A stretch of DNA of 64,000 nucleotides from Oscillospiraceae bacterium. GTDB taxonomy: Bacteria > Bacillota > Clostridia > Oscillospirales > CAG-272. Of this stretch, positions 34,116 through 43,600 are shown piece after piece. The stretch covers positions 62,001 to 126,000 of the forward strand of contig SVSB01000001.1 of the NCBI GenBank assembly GCA_015064505.1, in the 5' to 3' direction. Made by a program: the position numbers and the translations under genes. Every line of letters begins with the position of its first letter. Position 1 is the stretch's first letter. Below the pieces are notes generated by a model, which worked only from the letters and a program-made list of their open reading frames with translations, was not told where the DNA came from and searched no databases.

Positions 34116-34121
34116 CTTGAA

Positions 34122-35144
34122 TTATCTTAAATACTTTCCGTAGATGGCTCTCTCCGTGGGTCCATCACTGAAAAAGCGCATTGCCTTTCCCGTTCCTATA
34201 GCAACACACTGCTCGGGATTCTGTGGGATGCGGGCGCGCACGCCGATGCAGGAGGTGATAACGTCGCTGAGACCCGCAAGCATACTTCCGCCGCCCGTCA
34301 GCAAAATACCGTTGCTTACAAGGTCACCGTCAAGCTCCGGGGGAGTATTGTCGATAACCTCGGTTATAGCGTCAAGTATCTGATTTATGGGATCGGTCAG
34401 CGCCTCCTTGATATCCTGAGGCGTTACGCGCACGGTCTTTGGCAATCCTCTTGCAAGGCATCTGCCCGTAACGTCCATATACTTGCCGCTGTACTTGGGA
34501 TCTGCGGGAATAAGAGTGCCCACGGTGCGCTTAAGCTCCTCTGCGGTGCGCTCACCGATAAGCACGTTATAGCGGTTCCTGATATGACGGGCAATTGCCT
34601 CGTCGAACTTATCTCCCGCCACCTTAATGGACTTGGAGGCTATAACGCCGCCAAGAGAAATGACCGCAACGTCCGTGGTTCCGCCGCCGATATCAACAAC
34701 AAGATTGCCGTTGGGTGCGGTAATATCCACACCCGCGCCGATTGCGGCGGCAACGGGCTCGGAGATAAGATAGGGACGGGTGTATCCCGCACCCGTGGCG
34801 GCATCGTGCACCGCCTTTTCCTCTACCTCCGTAATATCTCCGGGTATGCATATAAAGAGTCTTGGCTTTATTATCTGGGTGCCGATAGCCTTGCGCAAAA
34901 AGTACTGCAGCATCTTAACGGTCAGCTCGTACTGGCTGATAACTCCGTCCTGGAGCGGCTTAACGACGCGAATATTAGCGGGGGCACGCCCAAGTATCTT
35001 GCGCGCGTCCTCGCCAAAGCAAACTATTTCTCCCGTATCCTTTTTCACCGCCACCACAGACGGCTCCTTAAGGGCAATTCCCCTGCCCCCCACGGAAACG
35101 AGAACGTTTGAGGTTCCGAGATCGATTCCTATATCTCTGCTCAT
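34122..35144 (-). CDS. mreB: MreB/Mbl-family actin-like cell-shape protein
   Basis: The 340-residue actin homologue has phosphate 1 (IGIDLGTSN), phosphate 2 (VVDIGGGTTDVAV) and the adenosine motif (LLTGGGSMLAGL). It polymerises under the membrane and directs lateral wall synthesis. GGAAGTATA precedes the start. mreC and mreD are not adjacent, so it is probably an Mbl/MreBH-type paralogue. A hairpin (ACCGCC/GGCGGT, 35162-35177) lies in the leader. Confidence 0.95.
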   Translation of the reverse strand: MSRDIGIDLGTSNVLVSVGGRGIALKEPSVVAVKKDTGEIVCFGEDARKILGRAPANIRVVKPLQDGVISQYELTVKMLQYFLRKAIGTQIIKPRLFICIPGDITEVEEKAVHDAATGAGYTRPYLISEPVAAAIGAGVDITAPNGNLVVDIGGGTTDVAVISLGGVIASKSIKVAGDKFDEAIARHIRNRYNVLIGERTAEELKRTVGTLIPADPKYSGKYMDVTGRCLARGLPKTVRVTPQDIKEALTDPINQILDAITEVIDNTPPELDGDLVSNGILLTGGGSMLAGLSDVITSCIGVRARIPQNPEQCVAIGTGKAMRFFSDGPTERAIYGKYLR

Positions 35145-35218
35145 TATACTTCCATTATGTAAACCGCCCTTTGGCGGTAATATTTATTGATTTTCGGGTA
35201 ATATACCTATACATATAT

Positions 35219-35247
35219 AATTATATAATACAGTATCGGGAAATGCA
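35219..35247 (-). promoter_or_regulatory. Promoter of mreB-MATE-pepD
   Basis: Minus-strand TTGCAT, 17 bp and TATAAT. Confidence 0.72.
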
Positions 35248-35318
35248 ACACCGAAAGGGGATTTTAAGGATGTTTTTTTCTGCGTTTTTTTGGCATTTTC
35301 CGAAGCCCCAAATCACTC

Positions 35319-35345
35319 TGCCGCAGTAAAATTGTTTCGTAGGCA
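35319..35345. repeat. Partial copy of the tandem structured repeat
   Basis: TGCCGCAGTAAAATTGTTTCG followed by TAGGCAAG matches the left end of the two full units that follow; the rest is lost or replaced by an AT-rich tract. Confidence 0.7.
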
Positions 35346-35368
35346 AGTAATAAATTTCAAAGTTATTC

Positions 35369-35486
35369 TGCCGCCGTAATTTTTGTTCGTAGGCGAGAAA
35401 AGGAGTTACGCTTGGATGACGGCGTATTTTCATACGCCGAAGTCAAGCGTGACGAACTTTCCGAAGCATACGGAAGAATTTTCAAG
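35369..35486. repeat. Structured tandem repeat, unit 1
   Basis: About 118 bases: left block CCGCCGTAATTTTTGTTCG-TAGGCGAG, a long hairpin (ACGCTTG ... GGCGTAT TTTC ATACGCC ... CAAGCGT) and a second hairpin TTCCG-AAGCATA-CGGAA, ending GAATTTTCAAG. It is non-coding in both directions as far as I can see. Confidence 0.8.
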
Positions 35487-35488
35487 GC

Positions 35489-35608
35489 GCAGCCGCAGTA
35501 AAATTGTTTCGTAGGCGAGGAAGGAAGATAGGTTTGGGCGAAGCCGTACTTACGTACGGCGAGGTCAAGCCTGTCGCACCTTCCGACGCATACGGAAGAA
35601 TTTTCAAG
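35489..35608. repeat. Structured tandem repeat, unit 2
   Basis: About 120 bases with the same blocks as unit 1. The hairpin is AGGTTTG ... GCCGTAC TTAC GTACGGC ... CAAGCCT, so several pairs differ from unit 1 on both sides while pairing is kept. The last bases overlap the recD2 stop codon (35604-35606). Confidence 0.8.
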
Positions 35609-37820
35609 TCAGATCTTTGATTCGGCGCACAAGTCCGCTATACCTTACAGTTTGGGAATCGTTCTTCACCATATTATCAAGCACGTCCCTGCTGCCCACC
35701 AGAATAACGTAGGTACGGGCACGGGTCAGGGCGGTATAGAGCATATTACGGGTCTGTAGCATTGGTGCGCAAGGGTAGAGGGGCATCACGACGATGGGGT
35801 ACTCACTTCCCTGACTCTTGTGCACCGTTATGGCGTATGCAAGCTCAAGATCCTCAAAATCCCCAAGGGGGTATTTTACCAGTCTGTCATCAAAGCGCAC
35901 CTGCGCGCCTCCCGTGGAGGGATCGAACTTAACGATAACGCCGATATCGCCGTTATAAACTCCCCTGCCGTCCTTGCCGTTTGCCTTCCACTCCAGCTCG
36001 TAATTATTGCGGGTCTGCATAACCTTGTCGCCCTCGCGGAACAGTCTGCCGCTGAGCTCCTTTTCCGCTTTTTGGGGGCTTTTTGGGTTAAGGCGGTCGC
36101 GGAGCATCAGGTTAAGATTCTCCGTTCCCGCAACGCCCTTTCTTGCGGGGGTGATAACCTGCACGCCTCTTTTGCCCATATCTCCGTAGCTTGCGGGAAG
36201 TCTGCGTGCGCAAAGATCCGCAACTGTCAGCGCGGTGCTCTCGCTGTTTTCTCTCGGAAGAAAGAAAAAGTCCTTGTCCTTTGCGTCAAGCTTTGGCATC
36301 TCGCCGCGATTTACGGCGTGTGCGTTGCTGACGATAAGACTCTCCTCCGCCTGCCTGAATATCTCCGTTAGCCTTACGGTGGGAAACGCCTCGGATTCTA
36401 TTATATCCCACAGCACCTTTCCCGCGCCAACGGGAGGAAGCTGATCGCTGTCTCCGATAAATATAAGTCGGCATCCCGGGCGTATCGCCTTAACGAGCGC
36501 ATCGCACAGGAAAATATCAAGCATACTTGCTTCGTCTATGATAATTACTCTTGCTTCGAGGGGGGTCATTGCGTCGCGCATAAAGCGCGCTTCCCCCTCG
36601 TCTCCCTGATAGTCCATCTCAAGAAGGCGGTGCACCGTCTTTGCCTCGTGGCTCGTTGCCTCGCTCATTCTTTTGGCGGCTCTGCCCGTGGGTGCGGCAA
36701 GAGCGCACTCAAGTCCCATCTCCTCAAAAATGCGGATAAGGGCAAGGATAACGGTGGTCTTTCCCGTGCCGGGGCCTCCCGTGATAACGGAAACGCCCGA
36801 CTCCACGGCACTGACGATAGCCTTCTTCTGCATGGGTGCGTAAACTATGCCGCTTTCCGCCTCTATAACGCCGATAAGACCGTTTACGTCGCTTACCCCG
36901 ATGCGGGCACAACGGCGGTCCAGATCCGCAAGGCGCATGGCGATATCCCTCTCCGTTTCCCATACGTGCTTTCTGTATAGAAGTCCCGTCCTGCCCTCGC
37001 AGATTATCTCTCCCTCCGCGATAAGCGCGTCTCGCTGTGCTCTTACCTCCTCCTCGCTTACGGAGATAAGCTTTGCCGTCTGCTCCTCAAGGATCTCCGT
37101 TGGGAGACAGCAATGCCCTCCGCTTGCGGCAACGGAGCCGAGCACGTGCATAATGGCACAGCGTACGCGATAAGCGGCGTTTCCGCTGAAGCCCATAGAG
37201 GAAGCAAGCTTGTCCGCGCGGGCAAAGCCGATACCCTCAAATTCATCCGCAAGGCGGTACGGATTCTCCTCCACCAGCTTTGCTGCAGAGCTTCCCCATT
37301 TTTTATAAACGCGCATTGCCATGGTGGGAGAAAGAGCGTCTCCGCACAAAAGCAGCAAGCTCCTCATACCCGATCTTTTTGCAAAGCTCTCCCCTATCTC
37401 ACGCGCCTTTTTTGGAGATATTCCCGGTATCTCCGCAAGCCACAGGGGGTGCTTATCCATTATTTCAAAGGTCTTTTCTCCAAAGCGGTTTATTATTTTG
37501 ACGGCGGTCTTGGGTCCTACCCCGGGCACGGCGCCCGAGGCAAGATAACGGAGCATTGCCTCCGTACCCGAGGGAAGCATACGCTCGTATTCCTTAATTT
37601 TCAGCTGGCGGCCGTACTCCGCGTGCTTCATCCATTCGCCGATGGCGTGAAGGGTCTCCCCCTCCGCAACGTCGGGCATAATGCCAACGAGGGTCACCTC
37701 GTCCCCTCCGTTATCAAGGCGCACCACGGTATATCCGCTTTCATCACTGCGGAACACCACCTGCGTTACAACGCCGCTTACTTTTTCTTCGTTTTCTCTA
37801 AGCTCTTCCCTCACGGTCAT
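35604..37820 (-). CDS. recD2: RecD2-type ATP-dependent DNA helicase
   Basis: The ~738-residue SF1B 5'-3' helicase has an N-terminal OB domain, a helix-hairpin-helix region (LASGAVPGVGPKTAVKII, ~80-170), Walker A ITGGPGTGKTTVIL (~345), Walker B IIIDEASMLD, GDSDQLPPVGAG, and the C-terminal ITVHKSQGSEYPIV motif. RecD2 works without RecBC in DNA repair and replication-fork handling. The start is uncertain: ATG 37820 or 37823, or a GTG two codons later, which has better spacing from AGAGG. Its stop lies inside the edge of the structured repeat. Confidence 0.93.
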   Translation of the reverse strand: MTVREELRENEEKVSGVVTQVVFRSDESGYTVVRLDNGGDEVTLVGIMPDVAEGETLHAIGEWMKHAEYGRQLKIKEYERMLPSGTEAMLRYLASGAVPGVGPKTAVKIINRFGEKTFEIMDKHPLWLAEIPGISPKKAREIGESFAKRSGMRSLLLLCGDALSPTMAMRVYKKWGSSAAKLVEENPYRLADEFEGIGFARADKLASSMGFSGNAAYRVRCAIMHVLGSVAASGGHCCLPTEILEEQTAKLISVSEEEVRAQRDALIAEGEIICEGRTGLLYRKHVWETERDIAMRLADLDRRCARIGVSDVNGLIGVIEAESGIVYAPMQKKAIVSAVESGVSVITGGPGTGKTTVILALIRIFEEMGLECALAAPTGRAAKRMSEATSHEAKTVHRLLEMDYQGDEGEARFMRDAMTPLEARVIIIDEASMLDIFLCDALVKAIRPGCRLIFIGDSDQLPPVGAGKVLWDIIESEAFPTVRLTEIFRQAEESLIVSNAHAVNRGEMPKLDAKDKDFFFLPRENSESTALTVADLCARRLPASYGDMGKRGVQVITPARKGVAGTENLNLMLRDRLNPKSPQKAEKELSGRLFREGDKVMQTRNNYELEWKANGKDGRGVYNGDIGVIVKFDPSTGGAQVRFDDRLVKYPLGDFEDLELAYAITVHKSQGSEYPIVVMPLYPCAPMLQTRNMLYTALTRARTYVILVGSRDVLDNMVKNDSQTVRYSGLVRRIKDLT

Positions 37821-37922
37821 CATCCTCTGGTACGTCAAAAAGTTTACACACAATCAAATAAAACTCACGCAATGCGTGAAAAACGCCGTAAAGCGCGAAA
37901 ACGCAAATGAAAATTTCAAGCA

Positions 37923-37970
37923 TAAACACCCCTCCGATTTCAGGATATGCCAAAACCGAAGGGGTGTTTA
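37923..37970 (-). terminator. metK 3' hairpin
   Basis: TAAACACCCC and GGGGTGTTTA close a 48-base stem-loop 20 bases past the metK stop. The T run is weak, so termination strength is unsure. Confidence 0.6.
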
Positions 37971-37990
37971 AACTAATTCAGCTATTCAGC

Positions 37991-39157
37991 TTATTTCAGC
38001 TTTTCCGCAAGATCTCTTGCTTCCCAAGCAACGTTAAGATCCTCGCGGCCCATATGACCGTAAGCGGAGAGCTGACGGTAAATGGGACGGCGCAGACCGA
38101 ACTTCTCGATAATTGCGGCGGGACGGAGATCAACCAGTGCGCTTACCTTATCCGCTATCTCACTATCGGCGATCTTGCCGGTGCCAAAGGTATCAACGCG
38201 GACGGAAAGAGGACGGGCAACGCCGATGGCGTAAGCAAGCTGTACCTCGCAACGGCGGGCAAGTCCTGCGGCAACTATGTTCTTTGCAAGATATCTTGCG
38301 GCGTAGCAGGCACTGCGGTCAACCTTGGTGGGATCCTTACCGCTGAAGGCACCGCCGCCGTGACGTGCGTATCCGCCGTAGGTATCAACGATTATCTTTC
38401 TGCCCGTAAGACCCGTATCTCCCTGAGGACCGCCCACAACGAAACGGCCCGTGGGGTTTACGTATATCTTGGTGTTCTCGTCAATAAGCTTTTCGGGGCA
38501 TATCTTATAAATTACCTCGCGGCACACGTCCTCGCGGATCTGCTCCTGAGTTACCTCCGGATCGTGCTGAGAGGAAACGACTATCGCCTCAAGGCGTACG
38601 GGCTCGTCCCCATCGTACTCAACGGTTACCTGAGTCTTTCCGTCGGGACGGAGATAGGGGAGGGTCTTTGAGAGGCGAACCTCGTCAAGACGCTTTGCAA
38701 GAGCGTGGGCCAAAGAAATGGGCAGGGGCATCAGCTCGGGAGTTTCGTCGCAGGCGTAGCCGAACATAAGACCCTGATCTCCCGCACCCGTATCAAGTCC
38801 GTCGCTTTCTCCCTGCTTTGCCTCAAGGCATTTATCAACGCCGAGAGCAATATCGGGGGACTGACCGTGGATGGAGTTAAGAACCGCGCAGGTATCCGCA
38901 TCAAAGCCGTACTTTGCGCGGGTGTAGCCGATCTCGCGTACCGCGTTTCTTACTATACCCTCAATATCCACGTAAGCGGAAGTGGTTATCTCACCCATAA
39001 CGCACACGATACCCGTCGTTGTGAAGCTCTCACACGCAACGCGGGCGGTGGGATCCTCCGCAATGATGGCGTCAAGCACGGAATCACTTATTCTGTCACA
39101 CATTTTATCGGGGTGACCCATGGTAACAGACTCACTTGTAAAAAGCTTTCTTTCCAT
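37991..39157 (-). CDS. metK: S-adenosylmethionine synthetase
   Basis: The 388-residue enzyme makes SAM from methionine and ATP. Visible signatures are [16 protein letters not shown] at the N-terminus, [12 protein letters not shown] (~115) and [16 protein letters not shown] (~260). ATG 39157 follows GGAGGTTAAAAAAT; the longer frame runs into the riboswitch. Expression is controlled by the S-box leader upstream. Confidence 0.97.
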   Translation of the reverse strand: MERKLFTSESVTMGHPDKMCDRISDSVLDAIIAEDPTARVACESFTTTGIVCVMGEITTSAYVDIEGIVRNAVREIGYTRAKYGFDADTCAVLNSIHGQSPDIALGVDKCLEAKQGESDGLDTGAGDQGLMFGYACDETPELMPLPISLAHALAKRLDEVRLSKTLPYLRPDGKTQVTVEYDGDEPVRLEAIVVSSQHDPEVTQEQIREDVCREVIYKICPEKLIDENTKIYVNPTGRFVVGGPQGDTGLTGRKIIVDTYGGYARHGGGAFSGKDPTKVDRSACYAARYLAKNIVAAGLARRCEVQLAYAIGVARPLSVRVDTFGTGKIADSEIADKVSALVDLRPAAIIEKFGLRRPIYRQLSAYGHMGREDLNVAWEARDLAEKLK

Positions 39158-39176
39158 ATTTTTTAACCTCCGGGCG

Positions 39177-39300
39177 AAAAAAGCGCTCCCGATCCCCGAG
39201 AGCGCTTTGTATCTCATCTCTCAGGATTTGGCACCTTTTTTGCAATGCAAACAGGTTGCCGGGCTTCATCGGGCCAGTCCCTCCGCCTCTCTTGATAAGA
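39177..39300 (-). promoter_or_regulatory. SAM-I (S-box) riboswitch with terminator, upstream of metK
   Basis: Reading the minus strand, P1 pairs TCTTATC with GATGAGA (39300-39294 with 39218-39212). Between them are the S-box landmarks AAGAGAGGCGGAGGGA, CTGGCCCGATGAAGCC, CGGCAACC, AAGGTGCCAAATCC and TGAGAGATGAGA. A terminator (AAAGCGCTCTCGGGG / GGGAGCGCTTTTTT, 39177-39208) follows, so SAM binding should stop transcription before metK. Confidence 0.96.
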
Positions 39301-39320
39301 ATTATTATTTTAACTGTATG

Positions 39321-39349
39321 ATTATAGCACGCGATTTTTAAAAATGCAA
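39321..39349 (-). promoter_or_regulatory. metK promoter
   Basis: Minus-strand TTGCAT, 17 bp, TATAAT, about 20 bases before the riboswitch. Confidence 0.75.
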
Positions 39350-39384
39350 TACTTTAGCCCCGTTTTCTGCGTTTTTATCCGTTT

Positions 39385-39864
39385 TTACAGTAAAAAATTG
39401 AGAAATCCGAGAGCGCCGTAAGCAATAAGACTGACGATAACGCCCGCAACGAGCACACCGAAGAAAACGGAGAGGAGAGAATGCTTAAGCCTCATCTCCA
39501 GCAGTGCCGCAACGAGAGATCCCGTCCACGCACCCGTACCGGGCAAAGGAATGGCAACGAACAGCATAAGACCCCAGGTGGCGTACTTGCTTACCCTATC
39601 CGAGTTTTTTGCCGCGCGCTCCTCAAGCCACAGGGCGATCTTATCCAATTTGGGCACCTTTTTCATCCAATTAAGCACCGCGCGGATAAAGAGCAGAATG
39701 AACGGCACGGGCAGAAAATTGCCCACCACGCACACTATGTAGTTTATATACCACGGAAGTCCCAGCCCCGCTCCAAGGGGTATCGCGCCGCGGAGCTCAA
39801 TAACGGGCACCATGGAAAGAAGAAACGTGTATATAACGTCCCAAAGCTCAAAGGTATCGGGCAT
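39385..39864 (-). CDS. Small multidrug export protein family (COG2426) membrane protein
   Basis: The 159-residue protein has four to five predicted helices and the family's VIELRGAIPLGAGLGLPW segment near the N-terminus and ATWGLMLFVAIPLPGTGAWTG mid-protein. Despite the family name, transport has little direct support. It may be the last gene of the minus-strand run; the preceding TVP38-like gene ends 60 bases upstream. Confidence 0.82.
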   Translation of the reverse strand: MPDTFELWDVIYTFLLSMVPVIELRGAIPLGAGLGLPWYINYIVCVVGNFLPVPFILLFIRAVLNWMKKVPKLDKIALWLEERAAKNSDRVSKYATWGLMLFVAIPLPGTGAWTGSLVAALLEMRLKHSLLSVFFGVLVAGVIVSLIAYGALGFLNFLL

Positions 39865-39924
39865 TTTTCACCTCAAAAAAGAATTGCTTACATTCTATCA
39901 TAACACGCGCACGGTGTCAACTTA

Positions 39925-40602
39925 CTATTTTATCTTTCCGTATTTTCTTCTGAATACGAGAAAGGCGGTGATTATCATCACGGCGTCGATGCCGAGTATT
40001 ATCCAGAAGGCGGGAGTGCCTCTTCCCACGGCGGCGCCGCCCAGAAGAGTTACCCATATCATACCGGGAGTAATACCCAACATACTGCTTATAAGAAAAG
40101 TGGGATAGCTTACGCCCATGGAGCCCAGAAACAGCCCCAGAAGATCGCTTGGCAGACTCAGCACCCGCAGAATAAGGGAAAGCATAAAGGAATACTCACG
40201 CTCGCTTTCCGATATTCTGCGAAGCTGCTTATTTTTGGCAAGAGCCTTCTCCACCCACGGTCCGCCCGCCTGAGAGCGCCCAACGAAATAAGGGAGAGAA
40301 ACGCAGATGGCAGTGCCGATAAGATTTATTATCAGCGCCTCCCAAAAGGGGAAAAGCAAGCCCGCCGCCGCAACGGGAATATTATACAGCACGAACACCG
40401 TCATGCTTTTTACCGCAAACAGCAAAATTATCAGAAGCGCGGTAACGAAGCGATTACTGCCCGAGAGTCTCTCGTATATCCCCTCCGCGGTAAGCTCCTC
40501 TCCCGAGGTGAGCAGAAACACCGCCGCTCCGATAACGAACAGCAGCATAAGCACCACGGGCAGGTAGCCGAACATATTTTCCTTTTCTCTTGCTTTTTTC
40601 AT
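39925..40602 (-). CDS. TVP38/TMEM64-family (DedA superfamily) membrane protein
   Basis: The 225-residue protein has about six helices and the VTT-domain signature NLIGTAICVSLPYFVGR and LPSDLLGLFLGSMGVSYPTFL. Relatives in this superfamily are proposed or shown to move lipids between leaflets. GGAAGTAAAAG precedes the start; it lies 16 bases after the large lipoprotein gene. Confidence 0.87.
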   Translation of the reverse strand: MKKAREKENMFGYLPVVLMLLFVIGAAVFLLTSGEELTAEGIYERLSGSNRFVTALLIILLFAVKSMTVFVLYNIPVAAAGLLFPFWEALIINLIGTAICVSLPYFVGRSQAGGPWVEKALAKNKQLRRISESEREYSFMLSLILRVLSLPSDLLGLFLGSMGVSYPTFLISSMLGITPGMIWVTLLGGAAVGRGTPAFWIILGIDAVMIITAFLVFRRKYGKIK

Positions 40603-40618
40603 CTTTTACTTCCGTTTT

Positions 40619-43600
40619 TTATTTGGGCGTTGAGTAGGTGGGTGAATCGTACCACACCTCCGACATATGCGTTGCCTCCGAATAATTATGCCAGGTCTTG
40701 CCGCCGTCAAAGGTCATATATACGGTCTCAAGCCCTGCGTAGCTGCTAAAGCTCCATATACCGAAATCCCCCGTGAAATACGGCATACTTACGCCCGATT
40801 CAAAAAGGCGGGAGCTTAAGGTAAAGCCGCCATCCGTTTTCTTGCCGTCTATAAAGGTAGTAACCGTATATCGGACGTCATTATCGATAAACTCGGTGGT
40901 CACGCGGTATTCAACGCCTCCGAATACCATTCCGTAGCTTCCGCCGCGCTCCGTCTTATCAAGGAGAGAAAAGGTCTTGCCGCCGTCTATGGAATAGTAT
41001 TCATAATATTCCTTACTTTTATCCTCTGCAGTTTTAAAGCAAACCACGGAAAGCTCGTTTTCCCCGTACCACGTTACGTTATCTATCTCATAGTCGAACA
41101 CGCGGGTAAGGAAGGTATCTCCCATATCGCGGCTTATAATAAGAGCGCGGCCGTCAAAGAGCCAGGTCAGCGGTTCGGAAACGTAGTAATCAAAGCGCCG
41201 GTTGTAGTAAAGATCAAAAGCAAGCACCTCTCCGCTCTCGCTTTTCACCTCGTTTGGAAGCTCTACGATCTTTGAATAGTTGTTGTAGCTGAGGTAGTTA
41301 TGCTTTCTGTCGTTCTCCCATACGGAGGACAGCTTATGAGCGCTGCCCGTTATTCCTCTATACAGCGGAACTCCCGTATTATCCTCAAAACCAAGAATAG
41401 CGTTAAACAGATTCGCGTATACGCTTTTTCCGTTTTCATAACGGGCATTCCCGCTGTACCACGCAAGTCTGTTAAGGACCACGTTTTCAACGCCCTCAAC
41501 GGTGACCTCATCCCCGTCAAAGGTAAAGGTCCTTCCCTCAAAAACGCGCTCCGACTTATTTCCGTACACCTTGATCTCTCTGACCTCGGCATCCGCATCG
41601 GCAGGATCGAATATCTGCCAGCTCATGCCGCCGTCAAAGCTGATAAAGTAAACGTAAAACCCGATGAACACGCCGTTTTCGTCCCTTTGGGACTCAAAGG
41701 TGCATTTTCTGCGGCAGAAGCCTATATCTCCGTCAAAATACACCTTATCTATTGTAAAGCGGTTCTTGCCGTTATCGGTACGCAAGATATGCTCCGCCTC
41801 GTAAAAGTTTTCGGGGTACACGCGGGTCATATACTCAAAGCCCTCCCCTTCAAAGAAGCCGTAGTTCATATACCGCGCTTCGTCTAACACAGTAGGAAGA
41901 TTTATGGCTATGACCGCATTATCGCTTGGGCGCTTTACGCAGTGATTCAGATTAACGTTTGACTCAAACGTAAGTCCTCCGTCCACTGTTATCCTAAGAT
42001 TGACGATGCGCATTCCCGCGGCGTACGTAACACCGGTATTATAAAAACCCACCAGATCGCTTACGAACTTTATTGAGGGGGAAGTGCCTATGCAAAGCTC
42101 GCCGCCGTTATGCACGATAATACCCTTTGAGGTAATATACCCCTTGCCTGCGGTGTTATCTATGCACTCCACCACGCAGTAGGAGGTGCTGTAAGAAACG
42201 CGCTCGGTCCATACCTCGCCTATCTCTATCCCCTCCTCAACGAAGGGGTTTTTTTGCCAATTCATACTTTTGTCAAGAACGAGGTCGGGAGATCCGTCGC
42301 CGTAGGAAAGGCAAAGCTTACCCTCTGAATTTACGTAAAAGCCGCCTTTTTCTTCAGGGGCTTCATACGCGGGCTCTACCTCACTGCGGCTTGCGTAAAA
42401 CCTCATGCCTCGCTCGTCCTCGTAAGCAAGATAAACGCCGTCTGCGGGGAATCTGACGGTATCACTGCCCTTTACGTGGTAGTATCCGTCATCCCCAAGA
42501 TAAATACGCTCGTCCGCTTCCCTATCGGTGATCTTTGCAAGCTTTGCGGAATCCTGCATATTTGCGGACATTCTGCCCTCAAGGCAGGCAAGGCTTGAAA
42601 GCTCCGTGAGCTTTGCGCCCTTAACTATGTCAAGGTCACCCTCAAAGCCGAGGAAGGCGTATTTTTCTATCTTTTTTACCGTGGACGGCAGAACAAGAGT
42701 GCCGATGCTTGCATTCTTGAATGCACCCTCACAAAGGGTGGTGATGCCCTCGGGCAAAATCAGCGTGCCGATCTTTGCTCCGCAGAATGCGTATTCGGGT
42801 ATGGCTTCCGCGGTACCCGTCAGCGTAAGCACATCCACCTCCCAGGAGCTGCAGAAGAAGCTTTCAAGCTCCGAGGCGGAAAGAAATACGTCACAGCCGC
42901 CGCTGATATCCACTTTTTCTATATCCGCGCCCTCGGGGAAACGGGCAACCACCGCGGGGGAGAGATCTGCCCACACGCCGGTAAATTCCTCAAAAATATA
43001 TTCCGTTTCGTTCGGCTTATAGCCGTATTCTATCTTTTTACCCGAAAGGGGGATGGGGGTCTTGATCACGCTTTTATATACCTTATTCGCCGCGTAGGTA
43101 AGCTCCGAAAATCCGCCGCCAAGCTCCACCTCCGCGGTTTTTGCAAAGGCGTTATTTCCTATAAAGGTAACGGAATCGGGGATCTTGACGTTTTTGAAGG
43201 CGCAGTAATCGAAGGCGTATTCTCCGATATATTCAACGCCCTCGGAAATATGAATATTCTTAAGATTTTTGCAATAATAGAAGCAGCGCTTCTCTATTCT
43301 CTTTACCGTTGCGGGAATGGCAACCTCTTCCACAAGATAGCTGTTCCATTCGCGGAACGCATCCTCCCCAAGCACGGTTACGGGGTGGCCGTCTACGGTT
43401 TCGGGGATGATGACCCTTTTGGGAGCGCCCACGTACTTTAAGATGGTTGCGCTGCCGTCGGGATTTACTATATAGTCAAAATCCGCCTCGGTAACGTCCA
43501 TATCAACGGGAAGCTTTACCTCCTCGAACACGCAGGTGACGGTAACGCCCTTTTCAAGGCTTTTTACCACCGCCTCGTACTCTTTGGGGTATTTTTCAAA

